Assembly: GCF_030866785.1 (NCBI RefSeq)
Contig: NZ_CP133018.1
Coordinates: 682,001-746,000, forward strand
DNA length: 64,000 bases
Source: Agromyces protaetiae
Lineage (GTDB): Bacteria > Actinomycetota > Actinomycetes > Actinomycetales > Microbacteriaceae
Direction of reading: 5' to 3'
Shown: one piece after another, positions 24,052 through 32,889 of the stretch
How the letters are laid out: the number at the start of each line of letters is the position of its first letter
How positions within the stretch are numbered: position 1 is the stretch's first letter
Program-made: the position numbers and the translations under genes
The notes under the pieces: model-generated
Databases searched by the model: none
What the model was told of the DNA's origin: nothing
The model's input: the letters and a program-made list of their open reading frames with translations, nothing else

Positions 24052-25785
24052 GTGAGTACTTCCGAGCGTCAGCTTTCCACCACCGTCCTCGTGATCGGCA
24101 CGGGTGGCTCGGGCCTCCGCGCCGCCATCGAACTCGCCGAATCGGGCGTCGACGTGCTCGCGCTCGGCAAGCGCCCCAAGTCCGACGCGCACACCTCCCT
24201 CGCCGCGGGCGGCATCAACGCCGCCCTCGCCACGATGGATGCCGACGACAGCTGGCAACAGCACGCCGCCGACACGCTCACCGAGAGCTATCTGCTGGCG
24301 AACCCGCACACGGTCGAGATCGTCACGTCGGGCGCGGCACGCGGCATCGAGGATCTCGAGCGGTACGGCATGCCCTTCGCGCGCGAGGAGGACGGGCGCA
24401 TCTCGCAGCGGTTCTTCGGGGCGCACACCTACCGGCGCACGGCCTTCGCCGGCGACTACACAGGTCTCGAGATCCAGCGCACGCTGGTCAATCGCGCGGC
24501 TCAGCTGCAGATCCCGATCCTCGACACGGTCTACGTCACGCGCATCCTCGTCAATGAGGACGGCGCGGTGTTCGGCGCGTACGGTTTCGACCTCGAGGAC
24601 GGCACGCGGTACCTCATCCACGCCGACGCGGTGATCCTCGCCGCGGGCGGGCACAACCGAATCTGGCGGCGCACCTCGTCGCGGCGGGACGAGAACACGG
24701 GCGACTCGTGGCGCCTGGCCGTCGAGGCCGGTGGCCGCGTGCGCGACCCCGAGCTCGTGCAGTTCCACCCCAGCGGCATCATCGAGCCCGAGAACGCGGC
24801 CGGAACGCTGATCTCCGAGGCGGCCCGCGGTGAGGGCGGCATCCTGCGCAACGGGCTCGGCGAGCGCTTCATGCACAGGTACGACCCCGTGCGGCTCGAG
24901 CTCTCGACCCGCGACCGCGTCGCGCTCGCCTGCTACACCGAGATCAAAGAGGGTCGCGGCACCCCGAACGGCGGTGTCTGGCTGGATGTCTCGCACCTCC
25001 CGCGCGAGACGATCATGACCCGGCTCCCTCGCGTGTACCAGACGATGCTCGAGCTGCAGATGCTCGACATCACCAAGGAGCCCATCGAGATCGCGCCGAC
25101 GGCGCACTATTCGATGGGCGGGGTGTGGGTGCGGCCCGAGGACCACGCGACGGATGTCCCGGGCCTCTACGCCATCGGCGAGGCATCCTCCGGGCTGCAC
25201 GGCGCGAACCGGCTCGGCGGCAACTCGCTCATCGAGTTGCTGGTGTTCGGGCGGATCGTCGGGCAGGCCGCCGTGGAGTACTCACGGTCGCTCACGGTCC
25301 AGCAGCGCTCCGCCTCGGCCGTCGCCGATGCGCGTGCGGAGATCACTGATCTGCTCGAGGCATCCGGAACCGAGAACGTGCGCGCGCTCCAGCGCGCGAT
25401 CCGCGACACGATGACCGAACACGCCGGCGTCGTGCGCGACGAGCCGGGCCTGCGTGCAGGGTTGGCCGAGCTCGACGCGATCGAGGCGCGCATGGCGGAC
25501 ATCGGCGTCCATCCCGACATCGCGGGCTTCCAAGACCTGGCGCATGCGTTCGATCTGAAGTCGGCGGCGCTCGCCGCGCGGGCGACGCTCGAGGCCGCGC
25601 TCGAGCGCCGGGAGACCCGCGGCTGCCACAACCGCAGCGACTACCCCGAACTCGACGAGTCGTTGCAGGTGAACCTGGTCTGGTCGCCCTCGACCGGCGT
25701 GACCCGCGAGGAGATCCCGCCGATCCCCGATGCGATCGCCGCGCTCATGCACGACGTGTCCGTCGCCGGCAAGCTCGTGGAGTAG
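24052..25785 (+). CDS. Fumarate reductase/succinate dehydrogenase flavoprotein-type FAD enzyme
   Basis: The 577-aa protein shows the full flavoprotein-subunit pattern: VLVIGTGGSGLRAAIELA at the N-terminus, HTSLAAGGINAAL covalent-flavin-type loop, AVILAAGGHNRIW, QFHPSGI substrate loop, IAPTAHYSMGGVWV and GANRLGGNSLIELLVFGR. A helical C-terminal domain follows. It could be a fumarate reductase-like enzyme or an L-aspartate oxidase. No iron-sulfur or membrane-anchor subunit and no nad genes are adjacent. The GTG start follows the LysR divergent region, so LysR-regulated expression is likely. Confidence 0.82.
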   Translation: MSTSERQLSTTVLVIGTGGSGLRAAIELAESGVDVLALGKRPKSDAHTSLAAGGINAALATMDADDSWQQHAADTLTESYLLANPHTVEIVTSGAARGIEDLERYGMPFAREEDGRISQRFFGAHTYRRTAFAGDYTGLEIQRTLVNRAAQLQIPILDTVYVTRILVNEDGAVFGAYGFDLEDGTRYLIHADAVILAAGGHNRIWRRTSSRRDENTGDSWRLAVEAGGRVRDPELVQFHPSGIIEPENAAGTLISEAARGEGGILRNGLGERFMHRYDPVRLELSTRDRVALACYTEIKEGRGTPNGGVWLDVSHLPRETIMTRLPRVYQTMLELQMLDITKEPIEIAPTAHYSMGGVWVRPEDHATDVPGLYAIGEASSGLHGANRLGGNSLIELLVFGRIVGQAAVEYSRSLTVQQRSASAVADARAEITDLLEASGTENVRALQRAIRDTMTEHAGVVRDEPGLRAGLAELDAIEARMADIGVHPDIAGFQDLAHAFDLKSAALAARATLEAALERRETRGCHNRSDYPELDESLQVNLVWSPSTGVTREEIPPIPDAIAALMHDVSVAGKLVE

Positions 25786-25809
25786 CGCCACTCGCCCCCG
25801 CTCCGGGGC

Positions 25810-26688
25810 TCAGCCGCGTTCATGCTCCTCGGCGAGTGCCGCCACCACGTGCCGTGCGCTCGCCGTGAGCCGCGGATTGCGGTCGCCGAAGTACGACAGC
25901 TGGGCGAGCGCCTGCAGCAGTGCCCAGCCGCGGCCCCTGGCCCACATCGCGTCGTCGGCGTCGACCGCATCCCGGAACACCTCGCGCGCTCCGGGTGAGA
26001 GCAGATTCCAGGCGACCCGGAGATCGCTCGCGGGATCGCCGACGCCCATCGCGCCGAAGTCGAGCACGCCGCTCAGCCGACCGTCGCGCAGGAGCAGGTT
26101 CGCCGGAGTGAGGTCGCCGTGGATCCAGGTCGGCGGGCCGTCGAAGCGGGTCGCGGTCATCGCCGCGTCCCAGATCGCTGCGGCCGCCGCTCCGACACCC
26201 GGGAGTCGTGCCAGGCTCGTGCGCACGAGCTCGTCCTCGTCGTGCAACGGCCGGGGCCAGGCGGTGCTCGGCGCGTTCGCCGGGTCGAGGGCGCGCATCG
26301 CGAGGACGAACGCGGCGAGGTCGCGCGCGAGCACGACGTCGTCAGCCGATGCATCCGCGCTCGACGGGTGCGTGCCCTCGAGCCACCGGCAGACGGTCCA
26401 CGGCCACGCGTAGCCCTCGGCGGGCGCCCCGAGCGCCACGGGCACGGGCACGTCGACGGGCAGCGCCGCAGCGATGCGCGACAGCCAGGCGAACTCCCGT
26501 CGCAGCGGCGCCACCGCCCAGTGGATGCGCGGCAGGCGCACCGAGTGCTGCCCGCCCAGGCGGTAGATCGCGTTGTCGGCGCCGTACGAGTCGACCCGTT
26601 CGATCGGCAGGCCGTCCCACTCGGGGAACTGCCCGGCGACGAGCCGAGCGACGAGTGCGGCGTCGGTCTCCACCTCGTCGTCGTGCAT
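25810..26688 (-). CDS. Aminoglycoside phosphotransferase (APH)-fold kinase
   Basis: The protein of about 292 aa has a nucleotide-binding N-lobe ([23 protein letters not shown], given as [13 protein letters not shown]), the catalytic loop [13 protein letters not shown] near residue 190 and the metal motif [16 protein letters not shown]. Many actinobacterial members phosphorylate small metabolites or macrolide-like compounds; drug resistance cannot be claimed. The ATG at 26688 is taken; another ATG lies three codons upstream at 26697. It is convergent with the flavoprotein gene and divergent from aceA. Confidence 0.8.
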   Translation of the reverse strand: MHDDEVETDAALVARLVAGQFPEWDGLPIERVDSYGADNAIYRLGGQHSVRLPRIHWAVAPLRREFAWLSRIAAALPVDVPVPVALGAPAEGYAWPWTVCRWLEGTHPSSADASADDVVLARDLAAFVLAMRALDPANAPSTAWPRPLHDEDELVRTSLARLPGVGAAAAAIWDAAMTATRFDGPPTWIHGDLTPANLLLRDGRLSGVLDFGAMGVGDPASDLRVAWNLLSPGAREVFRDAVDADDAMWARGRGWALLQALAQLSYFGDRNPRLTASARHVVAALAEEHERG

Positions 26689-26798
26689 GCGCGCCATCCG
26701 CTCACGCTACGCCCGGCCGGGCGACGGGGGCCAGGTGCACGCCGACGTGTCGCACGGCGCCGGCGGCGCCCACGGACGTCTGGTCTTTCCGCGGCGCA

Positions 26799-26816
26799 GA
26801 ACTCCGGGGAAAGTTC
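26799..26816. promoter_or_regulatory. GAACT-N8-AGTTC site upstream of aceA
   Basis: GAACT (26799-26803) and AGTTC (26812-26816) are separated by 8 nt, 101-118 nt upstream of the aceA start. The half-sites and spacing match the palindrome at 19893-19910 upstream of the RamB-like gene. A common regulator for both promoters is the natural inference. Confidence 0.6.
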
Positions 26817-26916
26817 TCCGAGCGGATCCGGCGCATGGGTGCTGCGGGCGGCGGAGGCTGGGTCGCACCAGGTGGCGGCAGGGACGCCCCACCGCCGATG
26901 ACACGAGGAGCTTCCG

Positions 26917-28224
26917 ATGCGCACGAACCGACCCGGCGACCAGACGCAGACGGCCGTCGAACTGCAGCTCGAATGGGACGCGGACCCGCGCTGGAGCGGC
27001 ATCCGCCGCGACTACACCGCCGAGGACGTCATCGCGCTCCGGGGCCCGGTTCGCGAGGAGCGCACCCTCGCGCGGCGCGGCGCGGAGCGCCTTTGGCAGA
27101 CGCTCCAGCAGAACACGGGCTCGGCGTTCGAACCGCAGAGCGAGCCCAGGTGGGCCGCCGCGCTCGGCGCCCTCACCGGCAACCAGGCGGTGCAGCAGGT
27201 ACGCGCGGGCCTCGAGGCGGTCTACCTGTCAGGCTGGCAGGTCGCCGCGGACGCGAACCTCTCGGGCCAGACCTATCCCGACCAGTCGCTCTACCCCGCG
27301 AACTCGGTGCCGGCCGTCGTCCGCCGCATCAACAACGCGCTGCTCCGCGCCGGGCAGATCGAGGCCGACCGCGACTGGATGGCACCCATCGTGGCCGATG
27401 CCGAGGCCGGCTTCGGCGGCCCGCTGAACGCCTACGAGCTCATGCAGCAGATGATCGAGGCGGGCGCCGCGGGCGTGCACTGGGAGGACCAGCTCGCGAG
27501 CGAGAAGAAGTGCGGCCACATGGGCGGCAAGGTGCTGGTGCCCACGGGGCAGCACATTCGCACGCTGAACGCGGCGCGGCTGGCGGCGGATGTCTCGGGC
27601 GTGCCCACGATCGTGATCGCCCGCACCGATGCGCTGGCCGCGACCCTGCTGACCAGCGACCACGATGAGCGGGATCGTCCGTTCCTCACGGGTGAGCGCA
27701 CGGCCGAGGGCTTCTACGAGGTGCGGAACGGCCTCGAGCCGGTCATCGCCCGCGGGCTCGCGTACGCCGAGTACGCCGACCTGCTGTGGGTCGAGTCCGC
27801 CGAGCCCGACCTCGACCTTGCGCGCCGGTTCGCCGAGGCGGTGCACGCGCAGTTCCCCGGCAAGCGGCTCGCGTACAACTGCTCGCCGTCGTTCAACTGG
27901 AAGCGCCACCTCGACGACGAGACGATCGCGCGGTTCCAGCGCGAGCTCGCCTCGATGGGGTACGCGTTCCAGTTCATCACCCTGGCCGGATTCCACGCGC
28001 TGAACCACTCCATGTTCACGCTCGCGCAGGACTATGCCGCCCGCGGCATGAGCGCGTACGTCGAGCTGCAGGAGGCGGAGTTCGCGTCCGAGGCATCCGG
28101 ATACACGGCGACCCGGCACCAGCGCGAGGTGGGCACGGGCTACTTCGACCGCATCGCCACCGCGCTCAACCCGGCGAGCGCGACCCTCGCGCTCGCCGGG
28201 TCGACCGAGGAAGCCCAGTTCTAG
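26917..28224 (+). CDS. aceA: Isocitrate lyase
   Basis: The 435-aa enzyme cleaves isocitrate to succinate and glyoxylate, the first step of the glyoxylate shunt. The catalytic signature KKCGH is present ([20 protein letters not shown], near residue 195), preceded by the family loop WEDQL and followed by IARTDALAA and [13 protein letters not shown]. Length and motifs are those of the bacterial prokaryote-type enzyme, about 430 aa. GAGGAG lies upstream of the ATG. The malate synthase gene follows with a 34-bp gap, forming a shunt operon. A putative RamB-like site lies upstream. Confidence 0.96.
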   Translation: MRTNRPGDQTQTAVELQLEWDADPRWSGIRRDYTAEDVIALRGPVREERTLARRGAERLWQTLQQNTGSAFEPQSEPRWAAALGALTGNQAVQQVRAGLEAVYLSGWQVAADANLSGQTYPDQSLYPANSVPAVVRRINNALLRAGQIEADRDWMAPIVADAEAGFGGPLNAYELMQQMIEAGAAGVHWEDQLASEKKCGHMGGKVLVPTGQHIRTLNAARLAADVSGVPTIVIARTDALAATLLTSDHDERDRPFLTGERTAEGFYEVRNGLEPVIARGLAYAEYADLLWVESAEPDLDLARRFAEAVHAQFPGKRLAYNCSPSFNWKRHLDDETIARFQRELASMGYAFQFITLAGFHALNHSMFTLAQDYAARGMSAYVELQEAEFASEASGYTATRHQREVGTGYFDRIATALNPASATLALAGSTEEAQF

Positions 28225-28258
28225 AGCACGAGCACGACGCACGAAGGAGATGAGCACG

Positions 28259-29950
28259 ATGAGCATGATGATCGACACGATCGAACGGACGGATGCCTCG
28301 GACGAGCGCCGCACCGAGAGCTTCCGCCGTGAGACCCCGCACCTCGAGATCACCGCACGGCCGGGCGACCCCACCGCGTTCTCGGAGCGGTACGACGAGA
28401 TCCTGAGCCCGGCCGCGCTGGAGTTCCTCGCGACGCTGCACGACCGGTTCGCCGGCACGCGCCATGATCTGCTCGCGGCCCGTCTGCAGCAGCGGGTCGA
28501 TGCGGCGAACGGCCGCGATCCGAGGTTCCTGCCCGAGACGGAGTGGATCCGGATGGATCCGACCTGGCGGGTGGCCGGCGCCGGCCCCGGCCTCGAGGAC
28601 CGGCGCGTCGAGATCACGGGCCCGACCGACCGCAAGATGGCGATCAACGCCCTGAACTCGGACGCGAAGGTGTGGTTGGCCGACCAGGAGGATGCGACGA
28701 GCCCGACCTGGGCGAACGTCGTCGAGGGGCAGCTCACGCTCGCGGACGCGCTGCGCGGATCGCTGACGCACACGGGCCCCGATGGTCGGGAGTACCGCCT
28801 GGCGCGAGACATCCGGGAGTCGCCGACCATCGTGTTCCGGCCGCGCGGCTGGCACCTCACCGAGAAGCACCTGCGCTTCCACGACCGCAGCGGGCGCGCG
28901 CTCCATGCCTCGGCCGCGCTCGTCGACGCGGGACTGTACCTCTTCCACAACGCGCGACGACTGATCGAGCTCGGGCGCGGGCCGTACCTCTATCTGCCCA
29001 AGCTGGAGTCGCACCTCGAAGCACGGCTCTGGAACGACCTCTTCGTGTTCGCCCAGGACGAGCTCGGGATCCCGCAGGGCACGATCCGGGCCACGGTGCT
29101 GATCGAGACGATCCAGGCCGCCTTCCAGATGGAGGAGATCCTGTACGAGCTGCGTGACCACTGCGCTGGCCTCAACGCCGGCCGCTGGGATTACATCTTC
29201 TCGATCGTGAAGACCTTCCGCTGCCGGGGCCGGCGCTGGGTGCTGCCCGACCGCACGAACATCACCATGACCGTGCCGTTCATGCGCGCGTACACCGAGC
29301 TGCTCGTCGCGACCGCGCACCGAAGGGGTGCGTATGCCATCGGCGGCATGAGTGCGTTCATCCCGAACCGGCGGCAGCCCGAGGTGACGGAGCGCGCGCT
29401 CGCGCAGGTCGCGGCAGACAAGCGCCGGGAGGCGGGCGACGGCTTCGACGGCACCTGGGTCGCGCACCCCGATCTGATCCCGACGGCGCGCGCCGAGTTC
29501 GACGCCGTGCTCGGCGGTCGGCCCAACCAGCTCGACCGGGTCCGCGACGACGTCGATGTGACCGCTGCCGATCTGCTCGACATCTCGTCGGCCGGGGGCG
29601 ACATCACCGAGGCGGGCGTGCAGGCGAACATCTCGATCGCGATCCGCTACGTCGAGTCCTGGCTCCGCGGCGTCGGCGCGGCGGCGATCGACGACCTCAT
29701 GGAGGACGCCGCGACCGCTGAGATCGCGCGGTCCCAGGTCTGGCAGTGGCTGCACGAGAACGTCGAGACCGTCGAGGGCACGCGCATCGACCAGTCGAGC
29801 ATCGTCCGGCTCATGGCGGCCGCCGTCGCCGAACTGCCGCGTCGGGACGGCGACCGCTTCGACGACGCGATCTCGGTGTTCCGTTCGGTCGCGCTCGAGC
29901 CCGAGTTCCCGACGTTCCTCACCCTGCCGGCGTACGCCCGGTTCCTCTGA
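28259..29950 (+). CDS. aceB: Malate synthase A
   Basis: The protein of about 563 aa condenses glyoxylate with acetyl-CoA to malate, the second shunt step. Family motifs include RPRGWHLTEKHL near residue 195, YLYLPKLESHLEARLWNDLF (catalytic region), TIRATVLIETIQAAFQMEEILYELR (shown as TIRATVLIETI and MEEILYELR) and GLNAGRWDYIFS. The ATG at 28259 has AAGGAG at a 9-nt spacing; the ATG at 28250 overlaps that ribosome site and is less likely. It ends 7 nt before a long palindrome between convergent genes. Confidence 0.94.
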   Translation: MSMMIDTIERTDASDERRTESFRRETPHLEITARPGDPTAFSERYDEILSPAALEFLATLHDRFAGTRHDLLAARLQQRVDAANGRDPRFLPETEWIRMDPTWRVAGAGPGLEDRRVEITGPTDRKMAINALNSDAKVWLADQEDATSPTWANVVEGQLTLADALRGSLTHTGPDGREYRLARDIRESPTIVFRPRGWHLTEKHLRFHDRSGRALHASAALVDAGLYLFHNARRLIELGRGPYLYLPKLESHLEARLWNDLFVFAQDELGIPQGTIRATVLIETIQAAFQMEEILYELRDHCAGLNAGRWDYIFSIVKTFRCRGRRWVLPDRTNITMTVPFMRAYTELLVATAHRRGAYAIGGMSAFIPNRRQPEVTERALAQVAADKRREAGDGFDGTWVAHPDLIPTARAEFDAVLGGRPNQLDRVRDDVDVTAADLLDISSAGGDITEAGVQANISIAIRYVESWLRGVGAAAIDDLMEDAATAEIARSQVWQWLHENVETVEGTRIDQSSIVRLMAAAVAELPRRDGDRFDDAISVFRSVALEPEFPTFLTLPAYARFL

Positions 29951-29957
29951 CGCCGCG

Positions 29958-30023
29958 CTCCGCGCCACTTCTGCGCGGCCGCGCCAGCACTGATGGCGCG
30001 GCGCTGCACAAAGTGGCGCGGAG
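29958..30023. repeat. Palindromic intergenic element, copy A
   Basis: Perfect 13-bp outer arms CTCCGCGCCACTT (29958-29970) and AAGTGGCGCGGAG (30011-30023) enclose an inner hairpin built on GCGCCA/TGGCGC. The element begins 8 nt after the aceB stop codon, between convergent genes. It shares its left 19 bp and right 13 bp with the palindrome at 61872-61938. It may act as a two-way terminator, but the sequence identity at two loci suggests a dispersed REP-like family. Confidence 0.75.
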
Positions 30024-30089
30024 ACTGGTCGTGGTCCGCGTCGCTCCGCGGCCAGTACGAGGGGTCAGCGCAGCGGCCAGTACGAGGGG

Positions 30090-31463
30090 TCAGCGCAGCG
30101 GCACCACCACATCGGTGCCGCCCTCGGGCGTGAGGCGGGCGTGCATCTTCACGAGCGACGGCGTCGGCACGAACCCGCCCGCGAAGAGCGCCTCGCCCTG
30201 GCGGAACCACGGCGATCGTGCGAGCAGCGCCTGCGGCGCATACCCGAACGACGTGCCGAGCTCGTCGAGGTCGATGGGCGAGCTCATCTTCATGAGTGCG
30301 AGGTTGTCGCACTGCGTGAGGATCCCCGAGTGCACCTTCGAGGGGCGCTGTGTCGACAGCAGCAGCCAGAGCCCGAACTTGCGCCCCTCGGCGGCGATCT
30401 GGATGAGCCGCTCGCGCACGGCGACCGCGAGCGGCGAATCGAGGTTCGGCGAGCAGAGGTTGTGCGCCTCGTCGATGACGAGCAAGACGGGGCGTCGCTG
30501 CTCGCGCTTCGCCCAGAGGTCGTCGAGCAGCGCGAGCGCGACCACCAGCTGTTGTTCGGGCGTCGAGAATCCGCCGAGGTCGAGCACCGTGGCATCCGGT
30601 CGCTGGTCGACGATGTCGGTCACCGCGGTGTCCTGGCCCGCCCAGACCTCCCACTCGAGGATGCCGAGGTTCTCGATGCGCTCGGCGAGCGGGTGCGACT
30701 TGCCCTCTTCGAGGTGGTTGAGCCGGTCGAGCACGTCGATGAGATCGGCGGCCTGCAGGACCTCCTGGTCGAGGTGCACGAGCTGGTTGAACTCGGCACG
30801 ATTCGCGACGGGGTCGAGTCTCAGCACGGCCGCCTTCGAGGGCAGCGGCATGTCGAGGAACCGTGCGCGGAGCGGCGAGGCGTCGTCGCGCGGCCGGAGC
30901 ACGCGGATGTCGCGCTGGGCGAGCGCCTCGGCGGTGGGTCCGGATGCCCCGGGGTTGAGCTCCCCGAGGCGCACGAAGTCCGAGTTCGGGTCGAACACCA
31001 CGACCGGGAGTGCGGTGTGCGCGACGACCTGTTCGAGCACCACGCCGAGCGCGTACGTCTTGCCCGACCCGCTCTGCCCGCACCAGAAGGTGTGCCGGTT
31101 GAAGCGCAGCGGCAGCAGGCGGGCCGCCCCGCCGGGCGGGGTCAGGTTCATGCCGACCTCGAGCACCGCGCCCGTCGACTCGTGCAACATCTCGATGGTC
31201 TCGTGGTCGACGGCCTCGAGCGTGGCCGAGCCGAACGGGTGGCTCGCGCGCAGGTCCAGCGTGCCGTCGCCCAGCTCGCCGAGCAGCCGGCCGCGGAGCG
31301 CGGGCGGCGTGCCGGTGCGTTCCTCGACGATGGCGAGCTGCCGCGCGCCCTCCGCGTGCAGGATCACGAGCGAGCCGGCGACGAGGGTGGTCCCTGCGGC
31401 GTCGTCGACGGTGAACGAGCGGCCGTCTTCGCTGCGCGCGACGACGTGAAGCGTGGAATCCAT
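30090..31463 (-). CDS. HerA-like helicase/FtsK-HerA superfamily ATPase
   Basis: The 457-aa protein has an N-terminal beta-barrel like HAS domain, then a RecA-type ATPase core with Walker A CGQSGSGKTYALG near residue 140, Walker B RPVLLVIDEAHNLCSP near 320 and the sensor LLLSTQRPSKVHSGIL. HerA-type hexamers translocate DNA, often with a NurA nuclease, but no nuclease gene is adjacent, so its partner is unknown. The ATG at 31463 fits the start of similarity. The gene is divergent from the kinase operon, separated by 307 bp that hold a nested palindrome. Confidence 0.83.
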   Translation of the reverse strand: MDSTLHVVARSEDGRSFTVDDAAGTTLVAGSLVILHAEGARQLAIVEERTGTPPALRGRLLGELGDGTLDLRASHPFGSATLEAVDHETIEMLHESTGAVLEVGMNLTPPGGAARLLPLRFNRHTFWCGQSGSGKTYALGVVLEQVVAHTALPVVVFDPNSDFVRLGELNPGASGPTAEALAQRDIRVLRPRDDASPLRARFLDMPLPSKAAVLRLDPVANRAEFNQLVHLDQEVLQAADLIDVLDRLNHLEEGKSHPLAERIENLGILEWEVWAGQDTAVTDIVDQRPDATVLDLGGFSTPEQQLVVALALLDDLWAKREQRRPVLLVIDEAHNLCSPNLDSPLAVAVRERLIQIAAEGRKFGLWLLLSTQRPSKVHSGILTQCDNLALMKMSSPIDLDELGTSFGYAPQALLARSPWFRQGEALFAGGFVPTPSLVKMHARLTPEGGTDVVVPLR

Positions 31464-31513
31464 GCGCCGATCCTCGCATCGTCGTCGACCGGTGAGGAAG
31501 AGGCCGCGCGACC

Positions 31514-31589
31514 AGTCGTCGGGTATTCCGGGCGACACGCCGACCGGAGTCCGCGGTAGGCGGCGTGTCGAGCAGACGTCCCGACGACT
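31514..31589. repeat. Nested palindrome between the HerA-like gene and the kinase operon
   Basis: Outer arms AGTCGTCGGG (31514-31523) and CCCGACGACT (31580-31589) enclose CGACACGCCG (31533-31542) and CGGCGTGTCG (31561-31570). The inner stem matches that of the element at 5243-5273. The rest of the 31464-31770 intergenic stretch holds an AT-richer patch with TTATACT near 31660 that could be a -10 box for the kinase operon. I see no gene in it. Confidence 0.6.
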
Positions 31590-31770
31590 CGCAACGCCAT
31601 CGCGATGACACCACGGTTCCCGGGTGTGTACAGCCGTCCGGAGGCTCATCTCCGCGCGGTTATACTCGACCCGCGACATGTCGGGCCGTTCAGCCCCGAC
31701 GACGGGGTGCAGGGCCGGCGATCACGGTCCGTCCCGGCACAGGGGAGAGGGGCCGAGCTTGGGCAGACGC

Positions 31771-32889
31771 ATGACCGCGACGCCGCCCGTGCTCGCCGGC
31801 TACGCCTATGTCCGCCCGCTCGGCGCGGGCGGCTTCGCCGACGTCTTCCTCTATGAGCAGGACATGCCGCGCCGGCTCGCCGCCGTGAAGGTGCTGCTCG
31901 CCGATGCGCTCGACCCCGAGGTGCGCCGCGCGTTCAACGCCGAGGCCGACGTCTCGGCCCGGTTGTCGTCGCACCCCGCGATCGTCACGATCTATCAGGC
32001 GTCCGTCTCGGCCGACGGCCGGCCGTACCTCGCCATGGAGTACTGCCCCGACACCATGTCGGCGCGCGCGAAGCGACAGCCGCTTCCGCTCGCCGAGGTG
32101 CTCGACACGGGCGTCCGCCTCGCCGGGGCACTCGAGACCGCACACCGCGCGGGCCTGCTGCACCGCGACATCAAGCCGTCGAACGTGCTCGTGAACGCGC
32201 TCGGCGCCCCGGTGCTCGCGGACTTCGGCATCGCCGCCGCGCGCGCGGCCGAGGCAGGCGAGGCCGAGGTCTTCGCGATGAGCGTGCCCTGGAGTGCGCC
32301 CGAGGTGTTGCGCGAAGACGTCAGTGGTTCGGTGCAGAGCGAGGTGTGGAGCCTCGGCGCCACGCTGTACACCCTGCTCGCGGGACGAAGCCCGTTCGAG
32401 GTGGCCGACCGTTCCCACAACACGCGCGAGCAGCTGACGAAGCGCATCCTGCGTGCGAAGTTCACGCCCGTGCCGATTCCGGGCACACCGCAGCAGGTCG
32501 ACGACGTGCTCGCGACCGCCATGTCGCGCGAGCCCGCTCGCCGGTTCGAGTCGATGGCGGCGTTCGCCGACCGCCTGCGACAGGTCCAGTACGAGCTCGG
32601 CTTCGCCGTCACCCCGTTCGAGGTCATCTCGCCCGAGTGGGCCGGCGCCGCACCCGTGCGATTCTCGGACGCGTCGCTCCGCGGCCCCGTCATCACGACC
32701 GTCGCGGCCGAGTCGCGGCGTGCCATGCGTCAGTCGAAGCGTCTCGCCCCCGACTCCACCGATCGCGACGGTCTCCCCGTCGCCGCCGAGCGCACCGGCC
32801 GCATCAGGGCCGGGCTCATCGGTGCGGGCGCGGCGGTCGGCGCGGTCGCGGTGCTGTTCGTGCTGGCGCGTGTCTTCGGGATCCTCTGA
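31771..32889 (+). CDS. Ser/Thr protein kinase with C-terminal transmembrane anchor
   Basis: The 372-aa protein has a complete Hanks-type kinase core: glycine loop LGAGGFADVFLYE, AAVKVLL lysine, HRDIKPSNVLV catalytic loop and DFGIA. The segment between DFGIA and APEVL (EAGEAEVFAMSVPWS) contains no threonine, so the usual T-loop autophosphorylation sites are missing. One transmembrane helix is the last 25 residues, leaving no extracellular sensor. The following overlapping gene supplies a membrane protein with a huge ectodomain. A TTG start at 31759 with GGGGAGAGG upstream is an alternative to the ATG. Confidence 0.88.
   Translation: MTATPPVLAGYAYVRPLGAGGFADVFLYEQDMPRRLAAVKVLLADALDPEVRRAFNAEADVSARLSSHPAIVTIYQASVSADGRPYLAMEYCPDTMSARAKRQPLPLAEVLDTGVRLAGALETAHRAGLLHRDIKPSNVLVNALGAPVLADFGIAAARAAEAGEAEVFAMSVPWSAPEVLREDVSGSVQSEVWSLGATLYTLLAGRSPFEVADRSHNTREQLTKRILRAKFTPVPIPGTPQQVDDVLATAMSREPARRFESMAAFADRLRQVQYELGFAVTPFEVISPEWAGAAPVRFSDASLRGPVITTVAAESRRAMRQSKRLAPDSTDRDGLPVAAERTGRIRAGLIGAGAAVGAVAVLFVLARVFGIL

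Noticed and set aside
25810..26697. Aminoglycoside resistance gene
   Set aside because: Only the general APH fold is visible. Such kinases have many substrates, and nothing in the context indicates drug resistance.
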